From: a virus
Virus record (IMG/VR): IMGVR_UViG_3300048821_000386
Location: 33,389-97,388 of that record
DNA length: 64,000 bases
Reading direction: 5' to 3' (one strand)
Each line of letters starts with the position of its first letter. Position 1 is the first letter of the stretch. The notes under the pieces are model-generated. The model had not been told where the DNA came from. It did no database searches and saw nothing but the letters and a program-made list of their open reading frames with translations. Both the position numbers and the translations under genes were made by a program. This document shows, piece by piece, positions 26,443 to 34,254 of the stretch.

Positions 26443-26847
26443 ATGAGGCTACAATTCATTCCCATCTGGGCATCCTTGGCGCTGCTGGCGGGGACTGTGG
26501 GAACATCGGCACAGTCCACCTCTACGGCGGATGCCCGAAAAGGCAAAGATCAACCATCTCCACGCCAGGTCAAGGTCGCAATCGACCCGCGATCTACGGG
26601 GGAAGCGCAATCTCTTTTAATCGTGAAAGGTTTTGGCAACTCATGCCCGAATGTTTCTATCGTTCGTGATGAATCTGAGGCAGAGTACGTCGTTCTCGCA
26701 AGCGAATCCGACCCGTGGCGTGGGTTTTTACTCCATTACTACATCACAGTTTATGACAAACAAGGGAAATTGGTGTTCGCAACCGACAAGAATCACGGCA
26801 AAAGTGCTTCCGAAGCAGCCTGCCGATTCATCAATGCTCAAAAGTAG
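26443..26847 (+). CDS. Small exported protein
   Basis: 134 residues from the ATG at 26443 (GGAAAGGG upstream). Residues 1-27 form a signal peptide (MRLQFIPIWASLALLAG, with cleavage near TSAQ). The mature part is a small alpha/beta domain with two Cys that may form a disulphide. Such short exported proteins are common in soil bacteria such as Acidobacteriota and rare in phage virion blocks. It lies on the opposite strand to the flanking phage genes, consistent with acquired host DNA. The function is unknown. Confidence 0.65.
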   Translation: MRLQFIPIWASLALLAGTVGTSAQSTSTADARKGKDQPSPRQVKVAIDPRSTGEAQSLLIVKGFGNSCPNVSIVRDESEAEYVVLASESDPWRGFLLHYYITVYDKQGKLVFATDKNHGKSASEAACRFINAQK

Positions 26848-26852
26848 GCCCT

Positions 26853-27013
26853 ATGACCCCGGAATTACAGCTTTTCCAGTCTTTGTTCGAAGTCCTCAAA
26901 GAACAGCGCAAGGATATCCGCTGGGGCGGGTTCTTGCGATTGTTGAGACGTTGCTGACTTCATCCTTGTTTGCGCTGTTTCTGCTTGCGATCCGGCGGCA
27001 GTTCAGGCGGTAG
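26853..27013 (+). pseudogene. Short membrane protein, probably frameshifted
   Basis: An ATG at 26853 opens a 34-residue frame (MTPELQLFQSLFEVLKEQRK, then DIRWGGFLR) that stops at 26957. Another frame over the same bases continues to 27013 and encodes IVETLLTSSLFALFLLAIRR, a convincing transmembrane segment with a basic end. Joining the two by one frameshift would give an ordinary small one-pass protein. It could be a broken gene or a sequencing error. Confidence 0.35.
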
Positions 27014-27036
27014 GGGAGCGCGGAAAGAGGGACACT

Positions 27037-28182
27037 ATGAAATCTCGATTCTTTCTTTGGCTGATTATTTCGTCCCTAATCATCCCAGCGCCCGGCGCAT
27101 GGGCACAGCAGAGCGCGTCGCCAACATCTGATCAAAAGAGGGTCGCCGTCATCAAACAGCAAGCAGCCAATGGCGACGCTACGGCGCAATACGTCCTGGC
27201 GGCGATGTACAGCAGCGGGACGGGTGTGCCCCAGGACCGCGCTCAAGCCGCGACTTGGTTTCGCAAGGCGGCTGAGCAGGGCGATGCCTCGGCGCAAGAG
27301 AGACTTGGGTCTTTGTATGAATACGGCAAAGGTGTGTCACAGGACTACGCTCAAGCGGCAGCTTGGTTTCGCAAGGCGGCTGAGCAAGGCGACGCTGACG
27401 CGCAATGGATGCTCGGGGCTTTGTATGATGAGGGCCAAGGCGTGCCCCGAAACTACGCTCAGGCTGCGCTCTGGTATCGCAAGGCTGCCGATCAGGGAGA
27501 TGCGGATGCGCAGGCCAGCCTAGGGGACTTGTACTACATAGGCGACGGTGTGCCCCAAGACTACGCTCAGTCTGCGCTCTGGTTTCGCAAGGCTGCTGAA
27601 CAGGGCAACGCTCACGCGCAGAAGAGCCTTGGGGATTTGTACAGGGACGGGGAGGGTGTGCCCCAGGACCACGCTCAAGCCACAACTTGGTATCGTCAAG
27701 CCGCAACCTGGTATCGCAAGGCTGCTGAAAAGGGAGACGCATACGCGCAGGAGATGCTTGGGGATTTGTACAGCAGCGGGACGGGTGTGCCCGAGGACGA
27801 CGCTCAAGCCGTAACCTGGTACCGCAAGGCCGCTGAGCAGGGAAACCGTAGCGCGCAGTCAATACTTGGGCATTTGTACAGCGACGGCGAGGGTGTACCC
27901 CAGGACTACGCACAAGCGGTTTTTTGGTATCGCAAGGCGGCTGAACAGGGAGACGATTTCGCGCAATACAAGCTTGGGGTTTGGTACAAGGATGGTCAGG
28001 GTGTACCCCAAGATTACGCTGAAGCCTACTTTTGGCTTAATCTAGCGGCCGCGCGCGAGTCGCCAATCCCACTCGCTGCGGGGCGGCGAGATGAAGTCGC
28101 GTCACACATGACTCCCGCGGACCTATCCCGCGAACAGGAACGAGCGCGGAAGTGGTTTGAGGCGCATCAGGCGAAGCCATAA
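27037..28182 (+). CDS. Exported Sel1-repeat (SLR/TPR-like) protein
   Basis: 381 residues. A signal peptide (FFLWLIISSLIIPAPGAWA, cleavage near residue 23) is followed by eight 36-residue Sel1 repeats of the form AEQGDADAQWMLGALYDEGQ plus GVPRNYAQAALWYRKA, then a short C-terminal helix region. The fifth repeat carries a seven-residue duplication (TWYRQAATWYRKA). Sel1 solenoids mediate protein-protein contacts, often in envelope or host-interaction proteins. It is probably host-derived cargo, expressed from the plus strand against the surrounding phage genes. Confidence 0.88.
   Translation: MKSRFFLWLIISSLIIPAPGAWAQQSASPTSDQKRVAVIKQQAANGDATAQYVLAAMYSSGTGVPQDRAQAATWFRKAAEQGDASAQERLGSLYEYGKGVSQDYAQAAAWFRKAAEQGDADAQWMLGALYDEGQGVPRNYAQAALWYRKAADQGDADAQASLGDLYYIGDGVPQDYAQSALWFRKAAEQGNAHAQKSLGDLYRDGEGVPQDHAQATTWYRQAATWYRKAAEKGDAYAQEMLGDLYSSGTGVPEDDAQAVTWYRKAAEQGNRSAQSILGHLYSDGEGVPQDYAQAVFWYRKAAEQGDDFAQYKLGVWYKDGQGVPQDYAEAYFWLNLAAARESPIPLAAGRRDEVASHMTPADLSREQERARKWFEAHQAKP
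27163..28047 (+). repeat. Eight tandem 108-base repeats encoding Sel1 units
   Basis: In-frame units of about 108 bases share cores such as GGTGTGCCCCAGGACTACGC and TGGTATCGCAAGGCTGCTGA. The fifth unit has an extra 21-base duplication. Confidence 0.85.
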
Positions 28183-28376
28183 TCGCTATTTTTCCCAACC
28201 CCTCGAAACTGCTTAATTGGCCTTAACCTAGCGAAGGCCGTTTAGGGGCTGCGCGTGGCGCTTGCGCTCTCTGTCCTCGCTTCACCTGTGCGGCGGGCTG
28301 GGCCACGAGGGGTAGGTTTCGGGACGCGGCAACAACCATGCTGGCTTCCCGATTTTTTGTCCTGTAGCATCGCAAC

Positions 28377-29033
28377 ATGGCAATCAAGGACGCTATTTGC
28401 TTCGGATGCGACACTGTTCAGCTGATCGATGCAACGCTGTCCGAAGCGCGTTGCAATTGCGGGGGGAACATGCGCCCCCTTTTGAGCCTTGAAGCTTTCC
28501 GCACTGGGCGATTGGCTCATCGGCTTGCGGGCGGGTATTATGTCCATTCCTCGATCATTGATGTTGCGGAGAGCGTTGATCGTAGCCAACCTATTAATTG
28601 GACTAATACGCGCGAGGTAGAGCGCAAGGACGGCACTAAGCACGTTTTCGCGTTCGACCACTATCTCCGCGAAGCTTTCGAGAACTTGAAAACAAAAGAT
28701 GACTTAGATCGTGTTTGGCTAGTCGGGGGATTAATAACGCTTGCTGATGCTCTCGATAAAAATCAATACTTTGATAGGGCTCCGCACCTAGAACTTGTCA
28801 GACATCTTCGGAATGGCGTCGCTCACGGTGGATTCCGAATTGATCGCCCAGCCCAGTTGGCTAGGCATCCCGCAAACAACTTTTCCGCTTCAGTCAGATC
28901 ACCAGTAGGAACTATGTTCGAAATCACGCCAACCACTCAGGGTGCAGTGTTTGACTTTATGGGCGCTGCTGATTTCATTGACCTCTTCATGTCAGTCGAG
29001 GTTCATCTGCTTTCGCTTGCGGTGACGCACTAG
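28377..29033 (+). CDS. Zinc-ribbon plus HEPN-like protein
   Basis: A 218-residue protein. The N-terminus has CFGC and, 16 residues later, CNCGG, a short zinc-ribbon-like pattern. Near residue 145 the helix LELVRHLRNGVAHGGF contains R-x4-H (RNGVAH), the signature of HEPN domains, many of which are RNases in toxin-antitoxin and abortive-infection systems. No obvious nucleotidyltransferase (MNT) partner lies beside it. It is the last gene of the host-like island. The start is an ATG without a clear ribosome binding site. Confidence 0.6.
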   Translation: MAIKDAICFGCDTVQLIDATLSEARCNCGGNMRPLLSLEAFRTGRLAHRLAGGYYVHSSIIDVAESVDRSQPINWTNTREVERKDGTKHVFAFDHYLREAFENLKTKDDLDRVWLVGGLITLADALDKNQYFDRAPHLELVRHLRNGVAHGGFRIDRPAQLARHPANNFSASVRSPVGTMFEITPTTQGAVFDFMGAADFIDLFMSVEVHLLSLAVTH

Positions 29034-29203
29034 GTTTGCAAACTTTAAGAGATTCGCGGCAGAAGTTGCCCGTTGAAAAGACAGGCTTTTTTCGCCGCGT
29101 AAATCTGTCTCGAAAATGTCCTGCAAAGGGTAAGTTTTGACCCACTACCGCTGCCCCGTGTTTTCAAGGGCTTGCATGGGTCAAATGTCAAGGCCATACA
29201 GCA

Positions 29204-29213
29204 TCAGTATAGG
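29204..29213 (-). promoter_or_regulatory. Variant CCTATACTGA motif (copy 5, degenerate)
   Basis: The minus strand reads GATTCCTATACTGATGC, keeping the CCTATACT core. No minus-strand gene follows downstream, so it may be a relic marking the former continuation of the phage operon before the island. Confidence 0.3.
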
Positions 29214-29215
29214 AA

Positions 29216-29374
29216 TCAAACTCCGCGGAGCCTGCGGGCGCCGGCGGTCCTGGCTGAACGCGCGACTCCGCCGACTACGGACCGGCTTGCGCCTGTCTTG
29301 ATGACACGGGTGGGCATCGCGGCCAGTCCGGTCTTTCGTACGGGCTTCTTGATCTGTGCGGAGAAGGGTTTCAT
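29216..29374 (-). CDS. Very small basic protein
   Basis: 52 residues (MKPFSAQIKKPVRKTGLAAM, then PTRVIKTGASR...) ending in RTAGARRLRGV, with about 13 Arg/Lys and no acidic residues. AGGA lies six bases before the ATG. It follows the phosphoesterase gene on the same strand after 77 bases. The composition suggests nucleic-acid binding or an internal head protein. Codon use fits the neighbours; no family is recognised. Confidence 0.5.
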   Translation of the reverse strand: MKPFSAQIKKPVRKTGLAAMPTRVIKTGASRSVVGGVARSARTAGARRLRGV

Positions 29375-29451
29375 GGTTCTGTCCTACCGAATGCGACAAC
29401 AGCGCGCCGGTGGTAGGCGCGCTGTCGGTTGGTGCTCCTAACTGTTGTGGG

Positions 29452-31068
29452 TTAGGCCGCCCTCGACCGGTTCTTGATGTTGAAGCCGACGGTGGTCCGG
29501 TTCTGGCGTGCTGAGACGACGAAGTTGGTGGGGCCGTCCTCTTCGTCGAGAATGATCGCAGCCATCGCCTGGCGGTTGAGGTTGTAGCCGCGGCCTTCAT
29601 GCCACCGATCTGCCGCCGACAGCGACGGGCAGGTGTAATGCATGATGCCACCGTCGTCCTCAAGCACTTCGCCATGGGTGTGTCCGGTGACAAATATCTG
29701 ATGGTCGGTCTGGGCCCATTCCTGGCGGCGTTCATTGGCCATCAGGGTGGGCAGGTCAGACAGGTTGACATCGTTGCCGTGGGTGGCGCCGATCAGCGTG
29801 TTGTCGCAGACGTAGTAGTTGCGGCTCATCAGGCTGTCGACTATCTGCACGTCGTCGTCTTTGCGGTACCAAGCCTGCAGGTACTTCATCAAGGCAATGT
29901 CGGAGTGGTGATCGTGGTTGCCGGGGCAAGGAAGAAGCACGATTGGTGCGACCTGACGAAGCCAATCGCAGAACTCGACCTTGAACTCGAGGCCTTCACT
30001 GAGGATCATCTCGGGTGTGCCGTCCAGATCCTGAGGCGTGCCGCGCGTGGTGCTGCCGAACTGATTGTCCACATGGAACCAGTCGGAACCGAAGGGAACG
30101 ACGATGCGAGTGGGGCGGCCACGCGCCACCAGACTGTTCAGGATGTTCTCGGTGTGGAACTTCAGAAGCTCCTTACAACTCTGCCGTGTGTAGCTGTGGC
30201 CGGCTTCGTCGAACCAGGATCCCTTTCCATAATGGAAGTCCATCGGCAGGAACACGGCCGAGAAGGGCCTCGACGCACGAATGATGTTCACCAACTGCGG
30301 ACGGTAGTCTGGAACGAAGCGGTTGGCCCAGTCGTCGACAACCCGTGACACCGAATGCTCAAAGTTGTCCCACAAGGCAGCCCGTTTCTTGATCTCCTTC
30401 CAGGACTTCTCGTTCATGGCGGTGAAGACCGCCCGGCGCTTCATGTTGTAGAGATCTTCAACCAGGTCGTCGGTGGTCCGCTCGATCAGCTCTTCGGCTG
30501 AGAAGGGTTCCTTGTCGTGGGTGATGCCGTGGATGTGCAGATACTGGATCAGCCAGGCTCTGGGCATGCCGAAGTCGCGCGCAATCTCATTCAGGGTGGA
30601 GCTCTTCCCAACCATGTTGGAATAGGCTTCACAGATAGCGCGGTGCTCGGCGCCGGAGGTCACGATCGGCTCGCCCACGCCGCGGATCACCGTGATGTAG
30701 CGATCCTGATCCTTGTTGTACCAGTACCGTTGGCGGATGTCGTTGCCCACCACCTTGGAGAGCAGCCACTGCCGTCCATTGACGGAAGTAGTGGGCTGCG
30801 CATCCGATTTCGACAGATCCTCAGCTTCTGCCTCAGCGGTGGTCTTGAAGGTTCCAATGTCGACAGGAGAAGGGGAAGGCTTTGCGGCGGAAGCACCATG
30901 ATGCCCTACACGCTTGTCTTTCCTGCCTGTAGGGTTCGCCCTGCGCTCGACTGTGTCAGGAGAGCAGTTGTACTTCTTGGCGATCTGTTTGACTTTCAAC
31001 CCAGCCTTGAGTTCGGCTGCAACCTGCTCGCTGGTAATGCTTGCCCTCGGTCTGCCGCGTCTTGACAT
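29452..31068 (-). CDS. HTH-calcineurin-like metallophosphoesterase
   Basis: A 538-residue protein. The N-terminus is a helix-turn-helix (ITSEQVAAELKAGLKVKQIA, then KKYNCSPDTVERR). From about residue 270 the metallophosphatase motifs appear in order: MDFHYGK, GSDWFHVDN, PGNHDHHSD, ATHGND and TGHTHGE, supplying the two-metal site. Large phages often carry such HTH-fused phosphoesterases, thought to act on nucleic acids or nucleotides, but the substrate is unknown. It has an ATG start with moderate ribosome-binding sequence and is followed on the same strand by a tiny basic gene. Confidence 0.85.
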   Translation of the reverse strand: MSRRGRPRASITSEQVAAELKAGLKVKQIAKKYNCSPDTVERRANPTGRKDKRVGHHGASAAKPSPSPVDIGTFKTTAEAEAEDLSKSDAQPTTSVNGRQWLLSKVVGNDIRQRYWYNKDQDRYITVIRGVGEPIVTSGAEHRAICEAYSNMVGKSSTLNEIARDFGMPRAWLIQYLHIHGITHDKEPFSAEELIERTTDDLVEDLYNMKRRAVFTAMNEKSWKEIKKRAALWDNFEHSVSRVVDDWANRFVPDYRPQLVNIIRASRPFSAVFLPMDFHYGKGSWFDEAGHSYTRQSCKELLKFHTENILNSLVARGRPTRIVVPFGSDWFHVDNQFGSTTRGTPQDLDGTPEMILSEGLEFKVEFCDWLRQVAPIVLLPCPGNHDHHSDIALMKYLQAWYRKDDDVQIVDSLMSRNYYVCDNTLIGATHGNDVNLSDLPTLMANERRQEWAQTDHQIFVTGHTHGEVLEDDGGIMHYTCPSLSAADRWHEGRGYNLNRQAMAAIILDEEDGPTNFVVSARQNRTTVGFNIKNRSRAA

Positions 31069-31158
31069 TCTTACCTCTTGGGGGATTCACCAGGCCAACC
31101 TTTCAGTTGGCCCGGCGAGTACGGGTGGATTTGGGTCCATCTCCGTGTGGGGATCCGT

Positions 31159-31878
31159 CTAATCCTCGTTGCTTGACTTGATCGCTCTGAGCTTGTCGGC
31201 CCGTGCTGATTGCTTGCTGGCGATGTCCTTGCCAGACCCCTTGCCTTCCGCCTTCTCCCTCTTCCACTTCTGCTCAGGAGTCAGCATCCAATCTTTCAAG
31301 ATCATTCTGCGCTGGGTCTGCAGTGTTACCAAAAGCTCGACGTTCGGGTGGATGACTTTCTCCCAGGAGATAGGAAGGAATGTCTCTGGGTGAACATCCT
31401 TGGGATTGGTCACCGTGAGGCGAGCTTCATCTCCTTTGCTCAGGATGTGCAGCGAACGCTGCATCTGAAGATCGATCCAGCAGAGATCGGAAATAGCGAC
31501 CCGGTCAGATTCCTTCGCCAGGACCGGGTCGGTGGAAAGCTCTCTGCACCAGGCGTTGAAACGCTCTTCGACAATCAGGCGTTCAACGGGACACATCTTG
31601 TCCGCCGGGGCCTTGTGCATCCGGAGCAAGGGACACTTCGACGAGTACGGACACTTGTCCTCGTCCGCTACATTCTCCTGGTTGCCGGGACACATGAGCA
31701 CAGCGCCGGCTGCTGGACCAAGAATCCGCAGCGCAGTCTGGTAGTTGTCGAGTTCTTGCTTTTCCTCAACAGTGAGGCCGAGGTCCTCGCTGGTGGCGAG
31801 GAGGCCATTCACATTCTCGGTGGGGACGGGGAAAAGGGCCAGGTCTTCCGAAATCGGAATAAGACCAGGAGTTGCCAT
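31159..31878 (-). CDS. Cys-rich protein of unknown function
   Basis: A 239-residue protein. Four Cys fall in a tight patch (MCPGNQE, DKCPYSSKCPL, KMCPVERL; residues 62-97), a spacing that could bind zinc or an iron-sulphur cluster. The C-terminal half is helical and ends in a basic tail (KREKAEGKGSGKDIASKQSA). It immediately precedes the HTH-phosphoesterase gene on the same strand. A small-terminase or DNA-binding role is conceivable, but no motif supports it. Confidence 0.6.
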   Translation of the reverse strand: MATPGLIPISEDLALFPVPTENVNGLLATSEDLGLTVEEKQELDNYQTALRILGPAAGAVLMCPGNQENVADEDKCPYSSKCPLLRMHKAPADKMCPVERLIVEERFNAWCRELSTDPVLAKESDRVAISDLCWIDLQMQRSLHILSKGDEARLTVTNPKDVHPETFLPISWEKVIHPNVELLVTLQTQRRMILKDWMLTPEQKWKREKAEGKGSGKDIASKQSARADKLRAIKSSNED

Positions 31879-31888
31879 ACATACCTCC

Positions 31889-31898
31889 CTAGTATAGG
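31889..31898 (-). promoter_or_regulatory. CCTATACTAG motif (copy 6)
   Basis: The minus strand reads AATCCCTATACTAGGGAGG, where the last bases also form the GGGAGG ribosome binding site of the gene at 31878. If it is a -10 element the transcript would start inside that site. Confidence 0.45.
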
Positions 31899-31986
31899 GA
31901 TTATTGCGGGCAGTTAGTCCATTGAGTGGAAGGCTCTTATAAAGAGGAACTCGCCGGCGGGAACCGGCGAGTCGGGGCAGTGCAGA

Positions 31987-32373
31987 TTACTTCTTTGAAA
32001 GAGTGGCGGGCGGCGGTGCTTGGGAAGCGGGAGGATCGGTGGCGGCCTTGACAGCTTCGGCTGGAGCATCGGAAACGATCGTCAAAGTCTTGAAATCCAG
32101 GTGGTGGCCAGGATGATCGGCGATGATCTGCTCAGCCAGCTTCTCGCCATCCTGATTGACCGAGTCTTCCTCGCGCTGGAGGTCCACCTTGTGCTGGGTG
32201 TAAAGGCTCAGCTTGAGCTTGAGATTCTCGATCTTGAGATCCTCGACCTCGCTGGGCTTGACCGGCGCCGTCGAAGGTTGAGCCGGCGCGGAGGCCGCGG
32301 GTGCAGGCTTCTGCGCGATCGCCGGAACAGCCAGCAGCAGAAGGAACAGAATTGAAAGCAGTGTTTTACGCAT
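31987..32373 (-). CDS. Exported coiled-coil protein
   Basis: 128 residues from the ATG at 32373. An N-terminal signal peptide (MRKTLLSILFLLLLAVPAIA) is followed by a Pro/Ala-rich linker, a coiled-coil segment (EVEDLKIENLKLKLSLYTQH) and another Pro/Ala-rich end. There is no lipobox Cys, so it is probably periplasmic. In a phage it might be an envelope or lysis accessory protein. A CTTTGGTA motif lies 59 bases upstream of the start. Confidence 0.65.
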   Translation of the reverse strand: MRKTLLSILFLLLLAVPAIAQKPAPAASAPAQPSTAPVKPSEVEDLKIENLKLKLSLYTQHKVDLQREEDSVNQDGEKLAEQIIADHPGHHLDFKTLTIVSDAPAEAVKAATDPPASQAPPPATLSKK

Positions 32374-32396
32374 TGGTGCCTTTCTTCGAGACGGGT

Positions 32397-32879
32397 TCAT
32401 CTGCCTGTAGTGTGGATGGCAAGCGGGGAGATACCAAAGGCCCGCTTGGCACTGACCAGGACGACAGGTGCAGGCTGCACGATCGGGCGCTGGGCCTTGA
32501 TGCGGTCGAGCGCGCGGTCGAAGTCGAAGCCGCAGGTGTAGAGATAGGTCGCAACCAGCACCGGAGACCGGCTGATGCCAGCGTGGCAATGGGCCAGGAC
32601 GGTGCCTCCGCCGAGAAGCGCACGGCGGATCCAATCGACAGCCGAGTAGAGCTTCTGGACATCCCAGTCGTGGCCGTCGAGCTGGTCCATCTGGATGATA
32701 CTGGTGACGCATCTGGACGGAATCGTGAGCGGTTCAGTAGTGCAGTTGCAGATGTGGGTGATGTTGTGTGGGTTGCCGGACCTGAGGTCCTCAGCGTCCT
32801 TGAAGCCGCCCAGAAAAAGGCGGTCAAGGACTTTGGTGAGCGGGAAGGTGTTGCGATAGCCGGTTTGATCGAGGGGCAC
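32397..32879 (-). CDS. Dual-specificity protein phosphatase
   Basis: A 160-residue protein with a GTG start (AGGAAG upstream). The cysteine phosphatase signature VLAHCHAGISRSPVLVA (HCxxGxSRS) lies near residue 97, with a suitably placed upstream Asp (QLDGHDWD region) as possible general acid. The order and size match small DSPs. These enzymes remove phosphate from Tyr, Ser or Thr, or from RNA 5' ends in some relatives. Its role in a phage is unknown; modifying host regulators is a possibility. Confidence 0.88.
   Translation of the reverse strand: MPLDQTGYRNTFPLTKVLDRLFLGGFKDAEDLRSGNPHNITHICNCTTEPLTIPSRCVTSIIQMDQLDGHDWDVQKLYSAVDWIRRALLGGGTVLAHCHAGISRSPVLVATYLYTCGFDFDRALDRIKAQRPIVQPAPVVLVSAKRAFGISPLAIHTTGR
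32432..32439 (-). promoter_or_regulatory. CTTTGGTA motif (copy 3)
   Basis: The minus strand reads GCCTTTGGTATCTCC inside the 3' end of the phosphatase gene, 59 bases before the ATG at 32373. Confidence 0.4.
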
Positions 32880-32902
32880 GGATTCTTCCTAAGGGTTGTG
32901 GA

Positions 32903-32937
32903 ACGGGAGGTCTGCGCTTGCGCGCCATTCCTCCCGT
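32903..32937 (-). terminator. Hairpin upstream of the phosphatase gene
   Basis: An eight-base stem (ACGGGAGG and CCTCCCGT) with an inner GCGC-GCAA-GCGC hairpin lies in the gap between the phosphatase start and the preceding gene. It could terminate the upstream transcript or structure the phosphatase leader. Confidence 0.45.
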
Positions 32938-33017
32938 CTTGTACTGAGGCTTGGGATGGGGAACAAAGACGGGAGAGATACAACTGAGAAAGGGCCTCTG
33001 GCGTACAGAGAGCAACC

Positions 33018-33479
33018 CTAGATAGGAAAGACCCGGTGCTCGGAAACATCGGAAAGCGCCGGCGGAACGTGGATCAGACAGCGGTGGGTCCGCATCAGCA
33101 TATCCTTCCCGAAGGCAACCACCCACTCGGCGACCTGGTCGCACTGGACAGCTTCGTGGTTCTTGTACTCGCACATGGGAGCCACATCACGATCCCAGCA
33201 GCCTTCGATGGTTCCAGGCCGGTGGCAGAGTGCGACGTACTTGCCGGCCTTGCGGCGCAGGCGGTATTCCGGCGCCTCGGTATCGTGGCAGTAGAAGCAG
33301 AACAGCGGCGTGTCCGGTGGCACCAGGACGGTGCGGAAGCTGGCGGCCGTTGCCGCAGCGAGATCGGTCAGCTCTGCAAAAAGATGACCGAACGGCGGAT
33401 CGCTGAACAGGTCTGCCGGCGTCTCCACAGCATGAACACCCTGCTGGGTGACGGCGGGATTGTTTGAGTTCTCGAGCAC
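33018..33479 (-). CDS. Cys/His-containing protein of unknown function
   Basis: A 153-residue protein with a GTG start whose G overlaps the upstream TAG stop (TAGTG). Scattered Cys and His (FCFYCHDTEAP, ALCHRPG, PMCEYKNHEAVQC) suggest two small metal sites. It is translationally coupled to the preceding 115-residue gene. No family is recognised. Confidence 0.6.
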   Translation of the reverse strand: MLENSNNPAVTQQGVHAVETPADLFSDPPFGHLFAELTDLAAATAASFRTVLVPPDTPLFCFYCHDTEAPEYRLRRKAGKYVALCHRPGTIEGCWDRDVAPMCEYKNHEAVQCDQVAEWVVAFGKDMLMRTHRCLIHVPPALSDVSEHRVFPI

Positions 33480-33826
33480 TACACCACCTCCGCAGCAGCG
33501 AGCAGCTTGACGCCAGTGAGAACGAAGTCGGTCATGCGCAAGCCAGCTTCGAGTTCCCGGTTGAGGATGTACTCACGGACTCGATCCACTGACACCTGGG
33601 CATCAGGACCGCCGAGAACGGTGACGGTGTCGGCAACCACCCGGGCGTTCTCCAGGCTGGGGTCATGGACCTCGCCACAATCGGGGCACTTCAAATCTTC
33701 TTCGGTGATCAGTTCAGCCGGCATTTTGGCTTCAAAGTCAACTGCCCAGATGCGGTCCGCTGTGGACACATTGTCGGCTGCAAGCAGCTTGGCGATGTCG
33801 ATGGCTGTGGTGGGGTGGGCGCTCAA
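33479..33826 (-). CDS. Small CxxC protein with TTG start
   Basis: 115 residues. A TTG at 33826 has AGGAG seven bases before it and is preferred over an AT-rich upstream extension. The sequence MSAHPTTAIDIAKLLAADN is followed by one CPDC motif (residues 46-49) and a helical C-terminal half. It is the first gene of the 29-34 kb minus-strand block and has a CTTTGGTA motif 60 bases upstream. The function is unknown. Confidence 0.65.
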   Translation of the reverse strand: MSAHPTTAIDIAKLLAADNVSTADRIWAVDFEAKMPAELITEEDLKCPDCGEVHDPSLENARVVADTVTVLGGPDAQVSVDRVREYILNRELEAGLRMTDFVLTGVKLLAAAEVV

Positions 33827-33885
33827 ATGAATTCTCCTGTGGCCGGTTCCCGGCCTCATGTTGAGAATGCGATTCAAGGGCAATG

Positions 33886-33893
33886 TACCAAAG
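33886..33893 (-). promoter_or_regulatory. CTTTGGTA motif (copy 4)
   Basis: The minus strand reads CTTTGGTACATTGCC, 60 bases before the TTG start at 33826, at the head of a minus-strand gene block. Confidence 0.5.
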
Positions 33894-33899
33894 GGAGGG

Positions 33900-34206
33900 C
33901 AGGCTATTCTCGGTTGGACCCTGCTGCTTTGAGTAATACTCAATATAAGAGTAGCTCTATAAGAGCTACTCTCTTTTAAGTGTAAACTCAATAGTAAGTA
34001 TTACTTACAATTAACAATTGAGTGAAACTCACTATTAAGAAGCATCGCACCTCGACCGGCAGGTGTCAAAGGTTCAAAGGGTTTTTGGGTCAGAATAGAT
34101 GCCAATCTAAGGGGTTCACCCTACTGGACAGATCTGTGAGTAGACCTCAAGCATTGAGTATCCGCCCACCCATCCCCAGTTCCGCCGGCCCCCTTCCCTC
34201 CCCGGG
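33900..34206. other. AT-rich intergenic region with stacked inverted repeats
   Basis: This stretch between a minus-strand block and plus-strand structured DNA is much lower in G+C than the rest of the window up to about 34045. It holds an eleven-base perfect inverted repeat (AGAGTAGCTCT at 33948-33958, mirrored at 33962-33972) followed by CTTTT, and repeated GAGT/ACTC and GTAAGTATTACTTAC-like palindromes. It could be a bidirectional control region or a replication origin. A 76-residue frame across it is not convincing as a gene. Confidence 0.5.
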
Positions 34207-34237
34207 CAAAAAAGAACCCCGTCCGAAGGCGGGGTTC
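34207..34237 (-). terminator. Intrinsic terminator on the minus strand
   Basis: On the minus strand an eight-base G+C stem (GAACCCCG and CGGGGTTC) is followed by TTTTTT. It would stop transcripts coming leftward from about 36-40 kb, or the 3' end of an RNA made from the minus strand of the neighbouring structured region. Confidence 0.7.
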
Positions 34238-34254
34238 CAGGGGTTTGGATAGTG

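Noticed and set aside
34022-34252. A 76-codon plus-strand frame in the AT-rich region
   Set aside because: No ribosome binding site, odd composition and overlap with a terminator hairpin.
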